Shown here: positions 1 to 7,047 of the stretch, piece after piece | How positions within the stretch are numbered: position 1 is the first letter of the stretch | How the letters are laid out: every line of letters starts with the position of its first letter | Source of the DNA: JAGOEF01 sp964511665 | GTDB lineage: Bacteria > Bacteroidota > Bacteroidia > Bacteroidales > ML635J-15 | DNA length: 15,800 nucleotides | NCBI GenBank assembly: GCA_964511665.1 | Contig: CAZEHA010000065.1 | Span: 1 to 15,800 of the forward strand | Direction of reading: 5' to 3' | Notes under the pieces: generated by a model | The model's database searches: none | Seen by the model: the letters and a program-made list of their open reading frames with translations, nothing else | What the model was told of the DNA's origin: nothing | Program-made: the position numbers and the translations under genes

Positions 1-92
1 TATATATTTCTCCAAGTAAAAAAAGTGTATTCGAGCATTAGCAGCTATTTTTTTTATATCTTGTAAGCCGATTAATCATAATACCTCATCAA

Positions 93-1112
93 ATGAAAGC
101 ACCAATACTTTTTATTGCAATGTGTATGATTAGCCTCGGTTCAATGGCGCAGTATGTTACCATCTCGGGCGTTAATCAAATACCGCAGGTTGGCGATACC
201 TTGCATTACAAAAACATCAACACATTTGGTTTCGAAGTAGCCGGAACGGGAACCGTGCTTAACAAAACCTGGGATTTATCGTGGATGAACGAAGAAACAG
301 CGTTGTATTTTTACTATGTTGATGCTGCCGACACCGAAAACGCCGACGACTTCCCCGAAGCAAATCTTGCCGAAGGCAGTAGTGAGACAAGCGGGTATTT
401 TTACTTTAAAACAGGCGACTACTACATGGCACGCAAAGGAGTTACCGGTGAACTGGTGATTGACTATGCTGCCGATAGCGTAACCTCGATGAAATTCCCC
501 ATGACAGCCGGAAACAACTACACATGCAACTACGGTGGCACACTCTACGGGCAGGGTCTCGAAATGCCATTGGCAAATGCAAGCATTCAAATGCAAGCCG
601 ACGCACAGGGCACTTTGCTTACCCCCAACGGTTCGGTTTTCGAAAATGTACTGCGAATTCGCGTTATCGAACAATTTGATGCACAATACGAAATAGTTCC
701 GGGTCAACTAATGACAGTTATGTCGGTTTCTGATGACTTTTATTACTGGTATCACGAAGATTATACCGGCCCCATATTGGTGTATGGCACTACTACAACC
801 GAAGCTACGGGTACCAGCCCCAGCACAACAACCTCGCTACGGTATCAAACCATTGAGCACAACAACACCGGCAACTTTCTGGCTCAATCAACAGGTATTA
901 CTATATACCCCAACCCGGGCAATGGCATGTTTTTTATACACAGCAACCAACAGGTGCGTCAAATATTAGTATGCGATATATCGGGAAAAACAATTGCGCA
1001 ATTACCGGCATCTCACTTAATCGACCTAAGCAGTATGAAAAAAGGCTTGTACCTGCTTGCGCTGGTATTCGATGATCATACCACATGGCAACGAATTATT
1101 ATTACCGATTAA
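93..1112 (+). CDS. Secreted protein with T9SS type A C-terminal sorting domain
   Basis: This 339-residue protein is probably exported through Sec and then across the outer membrane by the type IX secretion system. Residues 1-20 form a signal peptide with a hydrophobic core and a likely cleavage near SMA-Q. Residues about 268-339 look like a Por/T9SS type A sorting domain: it begins ITIYPNPGNG, continues with the LVCDISGK strand, and ends with the GLYLLAL and QRIIITD strands. The central part (about 21-265) is rich in Tyr, Thr, Asp and Gly, looks like a beta-rich secreted domain, and matches no family I recognise. The ATG at 93 is chosen because it starts the signal peptide. The stop overlaps the stop of the convergent HAD gene. 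Function beyond secretion is unknown; the sorting domain call is strong. Confidence 0.88.
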   Translation: MKAPILFIAMCMISLGSMAQYVTISGVNQIPQVGDTLHYKNINTFGFEVAGTGTVLNKTWDLSWMNEETALYFYYVDAADTENADDFPEANLAEGSSETSGYFYFKTGDYYMARKGVTGELVIDYAADSVTSMKFPMTAGNNYTCNYGGTLYGQGLEMPLANASIQMQADAQGTLLTPNGSVFENVLRIRVIEQFDAQYEIVPGQLMTVMSVSDDFYYWYHEDYTGPILVYGTTTTEATGTSPSTTTSLRYQTIEHNNTGNFLAQSTGITIYPNPGNGMFFIHSNQQVRQILVCDISGKTIAQLPASHLIDLSSMKKGLYLLALVFDDHTTWQRIIITD

Positions 1113-1981
1113 TACTCTGAACATTCAGGCATCAACTGCCTAACCAATGCTGCCACCGCACTGTTGCGGCTATGGGCAATGCTTGTGTACACTTGTTGTA
1201 ATGCTTCGGGAGCATCGGCAACCACATAGGCATGGGGCGACCACTGCAACATGTCGATGTCGTTGTAATCGTTGCCCACCACCACTACCTGGTGTCTTTC
1301 AATATTGAAACGTGTTGCTAGAAAGTCTATTCCCGATGCTTTCGAAACTCCGGTCGGGAAAATTTCAACCCACAAACTATGGTTATCGAAAGGCGATGTG
1401 GTTTGTATTACTTTGTATTGGGGAAACGCTGCTGCAATATTTTCGATGTGTTGCTCGTGCTGATTGCAAATAACCACAAACTGCGATGCCTGCCGCGGCA
1501 CTTCTTTCAACAATTCAATGTCGGTATTGGTGTAATGCTGCAAGCGTCGCAAAAAGTCGTGATGCCCCGTATGCGATTGGTGAGCATAAAAAATATGATT
1601 GTCGGGTCCGGGCTGGTGAACCATAAAGTCGAAATGCTCCTGCTGCAACCACAAGGCCAGCTTTGCGACATCGTCATACTGAAGAACATTCCCTGTAAAA
1701 ACATCTCCGGTCTTCATATCAAGAATACCTGTTCCTGTTGAAAACACCACATAATCGACAGGGAAATCGCGCCCTACAACCCGAAACAGCGAAAACAGCG
1801 AGCGACCGGTAGCAATTACACGAAGCACCCCTTTATCGGCAAGTTGCTGCAGTGCCATCCGGTTTTCGGCCGATACCTCACCATTTTCAACAGCCAGGGT
1901 GCCGTCGAAATCGGTAACAAACAATTTTATTGCATCAGGCTTATCCAATATCAACTGTTTCGGGTAATGCTTGCACCCCAT
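1109..1981 (-). CDS. Cof-like HAD-superfamily phosphatase
   Basis: A 290-residue cytosolic hydrolase of the haloacid dehalogenase superfamily, Cof subfamily type, which usually dephosphorylates sugar phosphates or nucleotides. All four motifs are visible: motif I DFDGTLA with nucleophile D24 and acid/base D26, motif II IATGRS with T58, motif III with K214 in GVSKASG, and motif IV VVGNDYND with D238 and D241. The region between motifs II and III (about 80-205) is the size of a C2-type cap. The protein has about 16 residues ahead of the usual start of the fold, and no closer Met exists. The ATG overlaps the upstream gene's stop as TAATG, so translation is probably coupled to the membrane-protein gene. 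The substrate cannot be inferred from the sequence. Confidence 0.9.
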   Translation of the reverse strand: MGCKHYPKQLILDKPDAIKLFVTDFDGTLAVENGEVSAENRMALQQLADKGVLRVIATGRSLFSLFRVVGRDFPVDYVVFSTGTGILDMKTGDVFTGNVLQYDDVAKLALWLQQEHFDFMVHQPGPDNHIFYAHQSHTGHHDFLRRLQHYTNTDIELLKEVPRQASQFVVICNQHEQHIENIAAAFPQYKVIQTTSPFDNHSLWVEIFPTGVSKASGIDFLATRFNIERHQVVVVGNDYNDIDMLQWSPHAYVVADAPEALQQVYTSIAHSRNSAVAALVRQLMPECSEY

Positions 1982-2652
1982 TAATGGGTTCTGCGACCCA
2001 AATTTACTACATGCAACAACTGGTCGTCGATAAACAATTCTTCGTAATCGCGTATCATTCCTGTGAAAAACTTACCGGGTTTCGCCTGAAGCCACAAAAT
2101 CATCATTCCCAAATGCTCGCGGCCAAACCATACCGGAACCATTACCTTATAGAGTTTATCATCGTGCACACTGCAAAAACCAACATGATATACATCTTCT
2201 TGATGGGTGGCTACTTCCCACAAATCATCGATACTCCCAATTTCGGCAATAGGGAATTTTTCGGAAACAAAAACTTTTCTATCGTTGCCAATTATCATGG
2301 CCGAATGCACAATATCGAAGAATTTAAAACTAAAAAACTTCACCGTAAAACGATTCACATTCAGGGCAAATTGTTCAACAGTGTTTATTTCGCCCGATGC
2401 AATTTTATTTCTGATAACGTCGAATGCGTCAACCAATTTAAGCGGTATGTACGACAGCACAAACAGATAGCTTCCGGCAAAAGCACACAACACAATAAAA
2501 ACCAAAGGAACCAAAATCATTAGCGCCACATTAACCACCCCTGCCAACTGAAGCAGCAAAATTATCGGATATACCATTGCCATGCAGAACAAGGCATAAA
2601 AAAATATCAGCAAACTGCGCTGATAATGAAATATCTTTTGATAAGTTCCCAT
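1981..2652 (-). CDS. Two-helix membrane protein with cytosolic domain, unknown function
   Basis: I do not recognise this 223-residue protein as a named family. Two hydrophobic segments, about residues 13-35 and 42-69, form a membrane hairpin close to the N terminus. The remaining ~150 residues are soluble and probably cytosolic. They start with a linker (about 70-100, FDVIRNKIASGE, reminiscent of the stretch after a HAMP-like helix). An alternating strand/helix domain follows (about 108-190, with AMIIGNDRKVFVS and MVPVWFGREHLGMMILWL). The strand order reminds me of GAF/PAS-type sensory folds, but this is impression only. It is the first gene of a two-gene unit, and its stop shares a base with the start of the HAD phosphatase gene, so the two products are probably made together and may cooperate. 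Confidence 0.75.
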   Translation of the reverse strand: MGTYQKIFHYQRSLLIFFYALFCMAMVYPIILLLQLAGVVNVALMILVPLVFIVLCAFAGSYLFVLSYIPLKLVDAFDVIRNKIASGEINTVEQFALNVNRFTVKFFSFKFFDIVHSAMIIGNDRKVFVSEKFPIAEIGSIDDLWEVATHQEDVYHVGFCSVHDDKLYKVMVPVWFGREHLGMMILWLQAKPGKFFTGMIRDYEELFIDDQLLHVVNLGRRTH

Positions 2653-2659
2653 AATCAGT

Positions 2660-2749
2660 TATTTTTAATTCAGTAAAATTAAAATATATTTCAGATGTTT
2701 GAAAATGCCTCCAAAAAATATTAATTTTACTAGCTAAATTTATTTTCAT
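2660..2749. promoter_or_regulatory. Divergent intergenic region with candidate promoters for both sides
   Basis: This AT-rich gap separates two divergent genes. On the plus strand, TTTG at 2698-2701 is followed after 20 bases by TAATTTTA at 2722-2729, one mismatch from the Bacteroidota -7 element TAnnTTTG. That would start transcription near 2735, about 15 bases before the DUF3127 ATG. On the minus strand, a TTTG is followed about 23 bases later by TATATTTT, again one mismatch. In such AT-rich DNA these matches are only suggestive. Confidence 0.3.
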
Positions 2750-3109
2750 ATGGATATTACCGGAAAAATCACCCAGATACTTGCTGCCCAAACCGGTGAA
2801 GGCAAAAATGGATCATGGAAAAAACAATCGTTTGTGATTGAAACACTCGAAGATTATCCGAAAAATGTGTGTTTTACTACCTGGAACGATCGTGTAGAAC
2901 TTGACAAGATGGTTATTGGCGAACAGGTAAAAGTATATTTCGATGTTGAAAGTCGCGAATACAACGGTCGCTGGTACACCGACCTTAAAGCATGGAAATC
3001 GGAAACAATCGGTGGTGCCAATGGCAGGTCGGTTGTAATTCCACAAAACGAAATTATCGAAACCACCGAAACCGATCCGCTCACCGACGACGGAGATTTA
3101 CCTTTTTAG
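2750..3109 (+). CDS. DUF3127 OB-fold protein with SSB-like acidic C-terminal tip
   Basis: A 119-residue cytosolic protein of the DUF3127 family, small Bacteroidota proteins thought to carry an OB fold related to single-stranded DNA-binding proteins. The family pattern is clear: MDITGKI strand, SWKKQSFVIET, the YPKNVCFTTWND segment, then GEQVKVYFDVESREYNGRWYT and LKAWK (residues 1-85). A low-complexity, Glu/Thr-rich linker (about 95-111) leads to the last eight residues TDDGDLPF. This closely resembles the acidic-hydrophobic tip (DDxPF type) that SSB uses to recruit replication and repair proteins. The ATG at 2750 starts directly on the first OB strand. It is transcribed alone. The stop lies nine bases from the stop of the convergent TMTC-like gene. 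Family assignment is strong; single-strand binding is inferred. Confidence 0.88.
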   Translation: MDITGKITQILAAQTGEGKNGSWKKQSFVIETLEDYPKNVCFTTWNDRVELDKMVIGEQVKVYFDVESREYNGRWYTDLKAWKSETIGGANGRSVVIPQNEIIETTETDPLTDDGDLPF

Positions 3110-3118
3110 TATTGCTTT

Positions 3119-5110
3119 TTACAAACCCAGTCGTTTTCGGGCAAGAATTACATTGTTCAGGTTTTGTTCGTCGTTGGGGTTTATGGCATAAGCCTTTTCG
3201 AAATATTCAAGGGCTTTGGCATCATCGCCCTGCACGCCATACGTCAAACCAATATATCTGAAACATTCGGCATCGTCTGTTTTTATGGTAACTGCTTTTA
3301 ACAGGTTATCGCGTGCCTTGTCGAATTCATTCACACTGCCATACACAATGCCCAACGATTTCAACACATCGAAATTGTTGGGCGCAATTGCAGCGGCTTT
3401 ACTCAGATAATATACTGCCGAATCGGGTTGTTGCCCAAGCAAACGATAGTGCTCGCCTACAAAAAAGAAGGGTTCGAAGCGCCTTGTATTTCGCTTTATT
3501 ACTTCTGTCCAATAAAAAATTTCATACTGCGGGTCGTTTACATTGTTCACCATTACCCCAATGCTGTTTCCCCACACGTCGCTGCTTTCGGGGTCAACAG
3601 AAAGTGCTTTTAAATAATAGGCAAACATGGTTTTATAATCGCCATGCATAATATAATAGCAGTTACCCAGCCGTATCAACGATTCGGTATAGCTAGGATA
3701 AATACTCAATGCCTTTTCGAAATAAGGGATGGCCTGTTTCAGAATGCGGTTTCGTTCGGCTGTATCGGTTTGTTGTTCAGCCAAGCTATATAGCTCGCTG
3801 GCATAAGAACTGTTGCCCTTAGCTGAGTTAACCGAAATATTCACATCGTGACCAAACAGTGTAAGATTGTCTTTCCAATTGAAATTACGCGCCACTGTAC
3901 GTACCGAAAATGCGAGGACAAGCACGCCCAAAAACACAAAAGCAATTTTTCGCCTGAGCGCAGTCGAAAGAAAATAGCGATTTACAGCAAATGCCAGCGC
4001 AAGGCAAAAACCCAGCAGCGACATATACACAAAACGCTCGCTCATAAAAGCACCTATTGAAAAGAGCAGGTTCGATGTAATCGACAGTGTAGCCAGATAC
4101 ACCCAAATGGCAAAAGCATAGGGCGATTTACGGAAAGTACCAACAACGGCAATAACACCAAGCACTACATAAATAAACAACGGCAATAGAGCTCTGATAT
4201 CGGAAAAACCAATAACCGGTATATGATACGGATAATAGTCCCAGGTGAGCGGATGTGGGAAAAACAACAGTTTTAAATAAATACCCAGTGTGTAAAACAC
4301 GGTTGCATATCGTTCGGCAAAGCTCATTCCCAAAAACGGATTATTCATCAGTTCGGTTATCTCCTGACCGAATGTGTTTCCGATAACCGAAAGACGCACA
4401 ATCATATATAGTGCAGAGGCCATTACAATGGGAAGGAATATTTTGAAATAGGTTTTTATATGCGCATTTCTGAAGAAATAGAAGCTGATGGGTATTACGA
4501 ACAAAAAAGTGATGGCTGTTTCTTTGCTAAACACGGCAAGCAGAAACCAACCAAATGCTACAAGCAAATGCCTTAGTTTTTGCACCTCTACATATCGCAG
4601 GCTTTGCTCCCATGCCAGTAGCACAAACAAGAAGCACATAATTTCGTCGCGACCTTTAATATTTGCTACGGCATCGGTATGTAAGGGGTGAACGGCAAAT
4701 ATTAAGGCGGACAGAAATGCAACACCGGCATACCATCGTCCGGCTTTTTGCTCGCGAAACAAATGTAGCAACAAGCGATACAATATCACAACCGAAATAG
4801 CATAGAGCAGTAAATTAATAAGATGGCTAATGTGGGGATTAGCACCAAACATCTCATGCTCGATGGCAAAACTAATCATGGACAAGGGGCGATAGCGGCC
4901 ACCGGCTACCGAATTACTATCGTCGCCGAACATACCTGCCATGGCATCTTTTGTGAGAATATCTCCAATACCCGAAACACCCTTTTGTGTATAGATATTC
5001 TTATAGATAATCATCTTATCGTCGATGGCATAGTGGTTGGGTATGGTATTCAGATATAAAGCCGCTGATATGGCAAATAATATATAATAGGGTATTTTAT
5101 TCTGCTTCAT
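3119..5110 (-). CDS. TMTC-like GT-C membrane protein with C-terminal TPRs
   Basis: A 663-residue integral membrane protein with the layout of the TMTC/O-mannosyltransferase-like group. Residues 1-~425 hold many transmembrane helices. A D30-D31 pair in NHYAIDDK sits in the first loop after helix 1, where GT-C glycosyltransferases carry their catalytic acidic residue. Other family-like segments are RYRPLSMISFAIEH (~73-86), HPLHTDAVANIKGRDE (141-156) and SKET (195-198). Residues about 460-663 form some five or six tetratricopeptide repeats, for example AIPYFEKALSIYPSY and ALEYFEKAYAINPND. I chose the ATG at 5110; a TTG nine bases upstream is in frame but adds only three residues. It is the last gene of the minus-strand cluster, 45 bases after the permease stop. 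Glycosyl transfer from a lipid-linked sugar is plausible; neither donor nor acceptor is known. Confidence 0.82.
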   Translation of the reverse strand: MKQNKIPYYILFAISAALYLNTIPNHYAIDDKMIIYKNIYTQKGVSGIGDILTKDAMAGMFGDDSNSVAGGRYRPLSMISFAIEHEMFGANPHISHLINLLLYAISVVILYRLLLHLFREQKAGRWYAGVAFLSALIFAVHPLHTDAVANIKGRDEIMCFLFVLLAWEQSLRYVEVQKLRHLLVAFGWFLLAVFSKETAITFLFVIPISFYFFRNAHIKTYFKIFLPIVMASALYMIVRLSVIGNTFGQEITELMNNPFLGMSFAERYATVFYTLGIYLKLLFFPHPLTWDYYPYHIPVIGFSDIRALLPLFIYVVLGVIAVVGTFRKSPYAFAIWVYLATLSITSNLLFSIGAFMSERFVYMSLLGFCLALAFAVNRYFLSTALRRKIAFVFLGVLVLAFSVRTVARNFNWKDNLTLFGHDVNISVNSAKGNSSYASELYSLAEQQTDTAERNRILKQAIPYFEKALSIYPSYTESLIRLGNCYYIMHGDYKTMFAYYLKALSVDPESSDVWGNSIGVMVNNVNDPQYEIFYWTEVIKRNTRRFEPFFFVGEHYRLLGQQPDSAVYYLSKAAAIAPNNFDVLKSLGIVYGSVNEFDKARDNLLKAVTIKTDDAECFRYIGLTYGVQGDDAKALEYFEKAYAINPNDEQNLNNVILARKRLGL

Positions 5111-5155
5111 GGCTGCCAATTAAAAAACATACACTGATGCAAATAAAGCAATTTT

Positions 5156-6361
5156 CTACTTAAGAAAATAATTCACGCGCATTCTTATAAAAACCAAACA
5201 CAACACTACCAGCACAACAATAAAACCCAGTGCTGTGGTAGCAATGGCTAATGCCCACGACGAAGATGCAGCATAACCCAGCACCACCAGCTGCGATACA
5301 TAATAGTGCCTGATAAGCATCAGTGGCAGAACAGCCAACACAACCACCGAAAGAATCATGATTGCAGACAATATGTTATAGGGTTTGGCTATACTTTTGT
5401 TTTGATAGCCCAACAGACCCAGTTTAATAATGTTTTCGCGGTTTTTTTGCAGCAGCAACAAAATGCTTGTTACGAGTAACCAGAAAGCCAATACCGTAAT
5501 CAGCAGACCGGTGGCTACCACCAGACTGATAATAATTCTCAGGAACATCAGTGCTTTACTGTTGCTAAGTTCACTCTTGTTTACATCGTAGCTTTTTTCT
5601 TCGAAATACCGGAACATTTCGGCATCGGAGGGGTCGTGGGCCACAACAATAAGGCGACTCGGACGGTATGAATCGCCGGTGCCGAAGTTTTGGTTACCCC
5701 ATCTGATGAATTCTTCGGGAACCAGCAGTGTATTAATCCTGTCGCTGAAGCCTACAATGTGTGCTTTCAACTTTTCTTTCTTACCTTGCCCATGCACCAC
5801 TATATTGAATTTTACCAGTGATGCCGACTCTTCGCTAACCTGCGGAAGGTTTTGCGATGTAGCAAACCCAAAATTATAGAGATTCAGATATGTTTTGGGT
5901 AAAATAACCGGAACAAAAGCATCAGACTCGTTCCAAGACCAATTATCGTAATTTACATCGATATATTCGGTCGGCACCGCTTCGAAAAAAAGGTCGGTAT
6001 AAAAACCCGCCAGCGGACTGTCGTTATCGGTGAAAGCAGCCACGCCAAAGCTGCAATTAGAAAATGCGGTAAGCTTACTCACAAAAGCTTGAGAATTTAA
6101 CTCGTCAATTTCTTCGGGAGTAAATGTGGGCTTTGCACGTTGCTGGTTGTCGATTTGAAGAACGGTTTCGCTGCTGCTGATGCGCTTACTGATTATAATA
6201 TATTCTTCTTTCCAAAAACCTTCGCTATCGTCGAAAACACCAATCACATCGAAATAAAAACCCAATGCAGCCAACACTATCACCATTCCTGCAAATGCTC
6301 CGGCAAAAGCAGCTCCCAGTTGCCAACGGCTTATTTCTGTTTTAAAAACTTTCCAAATCAT
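5156..6361 (-). CDS. FtsX/MacB-like ABC transporter permease
   Basis: A 401-residue inner-membrane permease of the type VII (MacB/LolCDE/FtsX) plan. One helix lies near the N terminus (about 14-36), a large extracytoplasmic domain spans about 40-270, and three helices cluster at the C terminus (about 274-305, 330-350, 368-392). The ectodomain contains FVPVILPKTYLNLYNFGFA and IVGFSDRINTLLVPEEF, which look like MacB-type periplasmic core segments. The cytosolic stretch LLQKNRENIIKLGLLGYQ after helix 2 is where these permeases contact the ATPase. The gene starts 20 bases after the ABC ATPase stop, so the two almost certainly form one complex, presumably with two copies of each subunit. MacB and LolCDE act on substrates in the periplasm or outer membrane leaflet by mechanotransmission; the substrate here is unknown. 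Confidence 0.85.
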   Translation of the reverse strand: MIWKVFKTEISRWQLGAAFAGAFAGMVIVLAALGFYFDVIGVFDDSEGFWKEEYIIISKRISSSETVLQIDNQQRAKPTFTPEEIDELNSQAFVSKLTAFSNCSFGVAAFTDNDSPLAGFYTDLFFEAVPTEYIDVNYDNWSWNESDAFVPVILPKTYLNLYNFGFATSQNLPQVSEESASLVKFNIVVHGQGKKEKLKAHIVGFSDRINTLLVPEEFIRWGNQNFGTGDSYRPSRLIVVAHDPSDAEMFRYFEEKSYDVNKSELSNSKALMFLRIIISLVVATGLLITVLAFWLLVTSILLLLQKNRENIIKLGLLGYQNKSIAKPYNILSAIMILSVVVLAVLPLMLIRHYYVSQLVVLGYAASSSWALAIATTALGFIVVLVVLCLVFIRMRVNYFLK

Positions 6362-6381
6362 ATTAACAAGGCTTGGCGTTG

Positions 6382-7023
6382 TTACAAATTATATATAGCA
6401 TCGTAGCTCATCGTGCGACGGTTCCCCAAGCTGGTAATTATCATACCTGCTGCATGAGTACTAAGCTCCTCGGAGATAAGGTCCCATGCAATTTGAGTAT
6501 TGTGGTCGTCGAGGTGACTAAAAGGCTCGTCGAGCAACAAAAATTCGAAGGGTTGACACAAAGCCCTTACAATGGCAGTGCGCTGCTTCTGCCCGAACGA
6601 CAGGGTTTTTACTTTTTGATGAATTTGCTCTGTTAATTGCAGCCGCTGCAGCATTTGCATTATTTCTTCGTCGCTGCGGTGTTTTGTTAAGCGGTTCTTC
6701 AGTATAATATTATCCCACAACGACAATTCATCAAACAAGGCAAGTCCCTGATGTACCATCGATATTTTACGACTCAGCAGTATGCTTTTTTCGAAACCCG
6801 ACATTTCAAGCGGACTGTGCCCATCAACCGAAACCCTTCCCACATAATCGCTGCGTCTGCCGATAATAATATTCAACAATGTTGTTTTTCCTTTGCCTGA
6901 AGCCGCCGATACCAGTACCTTTTGAGTACCTGAAACAGAAAAATCCCTTCCCCAAACTTCCGAATCGCCATAATTGGTTTCGAGTAGCGGGGAAGGGACT
7001 AAATTAGAAAAATGAATACGCAT
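6382..7023 (-). CDS. ABC transporter ATP-binding protein lacking the switch histidine
   Basis: A 213-residue ATPase subunit in the LolD/MacB-type size range. Motifs visible: Walker A AASGKGKTT (40-48), where Ala replaces the usual first Gly; Q-loop Q92; signature LSFGQ (141-145) instead of LSGGQ; Walker B FLLLDEP (161-167) with catalytic E166; and D-loop SHLDD (169-173). The position that normally holds the switch histidine (TSH) reads TSL, so L199 replaces it. ATP binding is expected; hydrolysis may be slow or use a different arrangement. The ATG at 7023 is preferred over an in-frame TTG at 7044, which lies only three bases from the upstream stop and adds residues that fit no domain. It stands 24 bases after the lipoprotein gene and 20 before the permease gene, and is the natural partner of the latter. 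Confidence 0.88.
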   Translation of the reverse strand: MRIHFSNLVPSPLLETNYGDSEVWGRDFSVSGTQKVLVSAASGKGKTTLLNIIIGRRSDYVGRVSVDGHSPLEMSGFEKSILLSRKISMVHQGLALFDELSLWDNIILKNRLTKHRSDEEIMQMLQRLQLTEQIHQKVKTLSFGQKQRTAIVRALCQPFEFLLLDEPFSHLDDHNTQIAWDLISEELSTHAAGMIITSLGNRRTMSYDAIYNL

Positions 7024-7047
7024 TGATTTTTTGCAACAAGTCAAGTA

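Noticed and set aside
276..707. Minus-strand open frame of 143 codons inside the T9SS gene
   Set aside because: It is a shadow of the secreted-protein gene, whose signal peptide and sorting domain fix the true frame.
1930..2523. Plus-strand open frame of 197 codons
   Set aside because: It lies antisense to the membrane-protein gene, which has coherent transmembrane helices and a coupled downstream gene. The antisense product shows no domain, and its first part overlaps the HAD gene start.
5111..5119. TTG start for the TMTC-like gene
   Set aside because: It adds only three residues before an ATG that directly precedes the first helix. A normal ATG is preferred.
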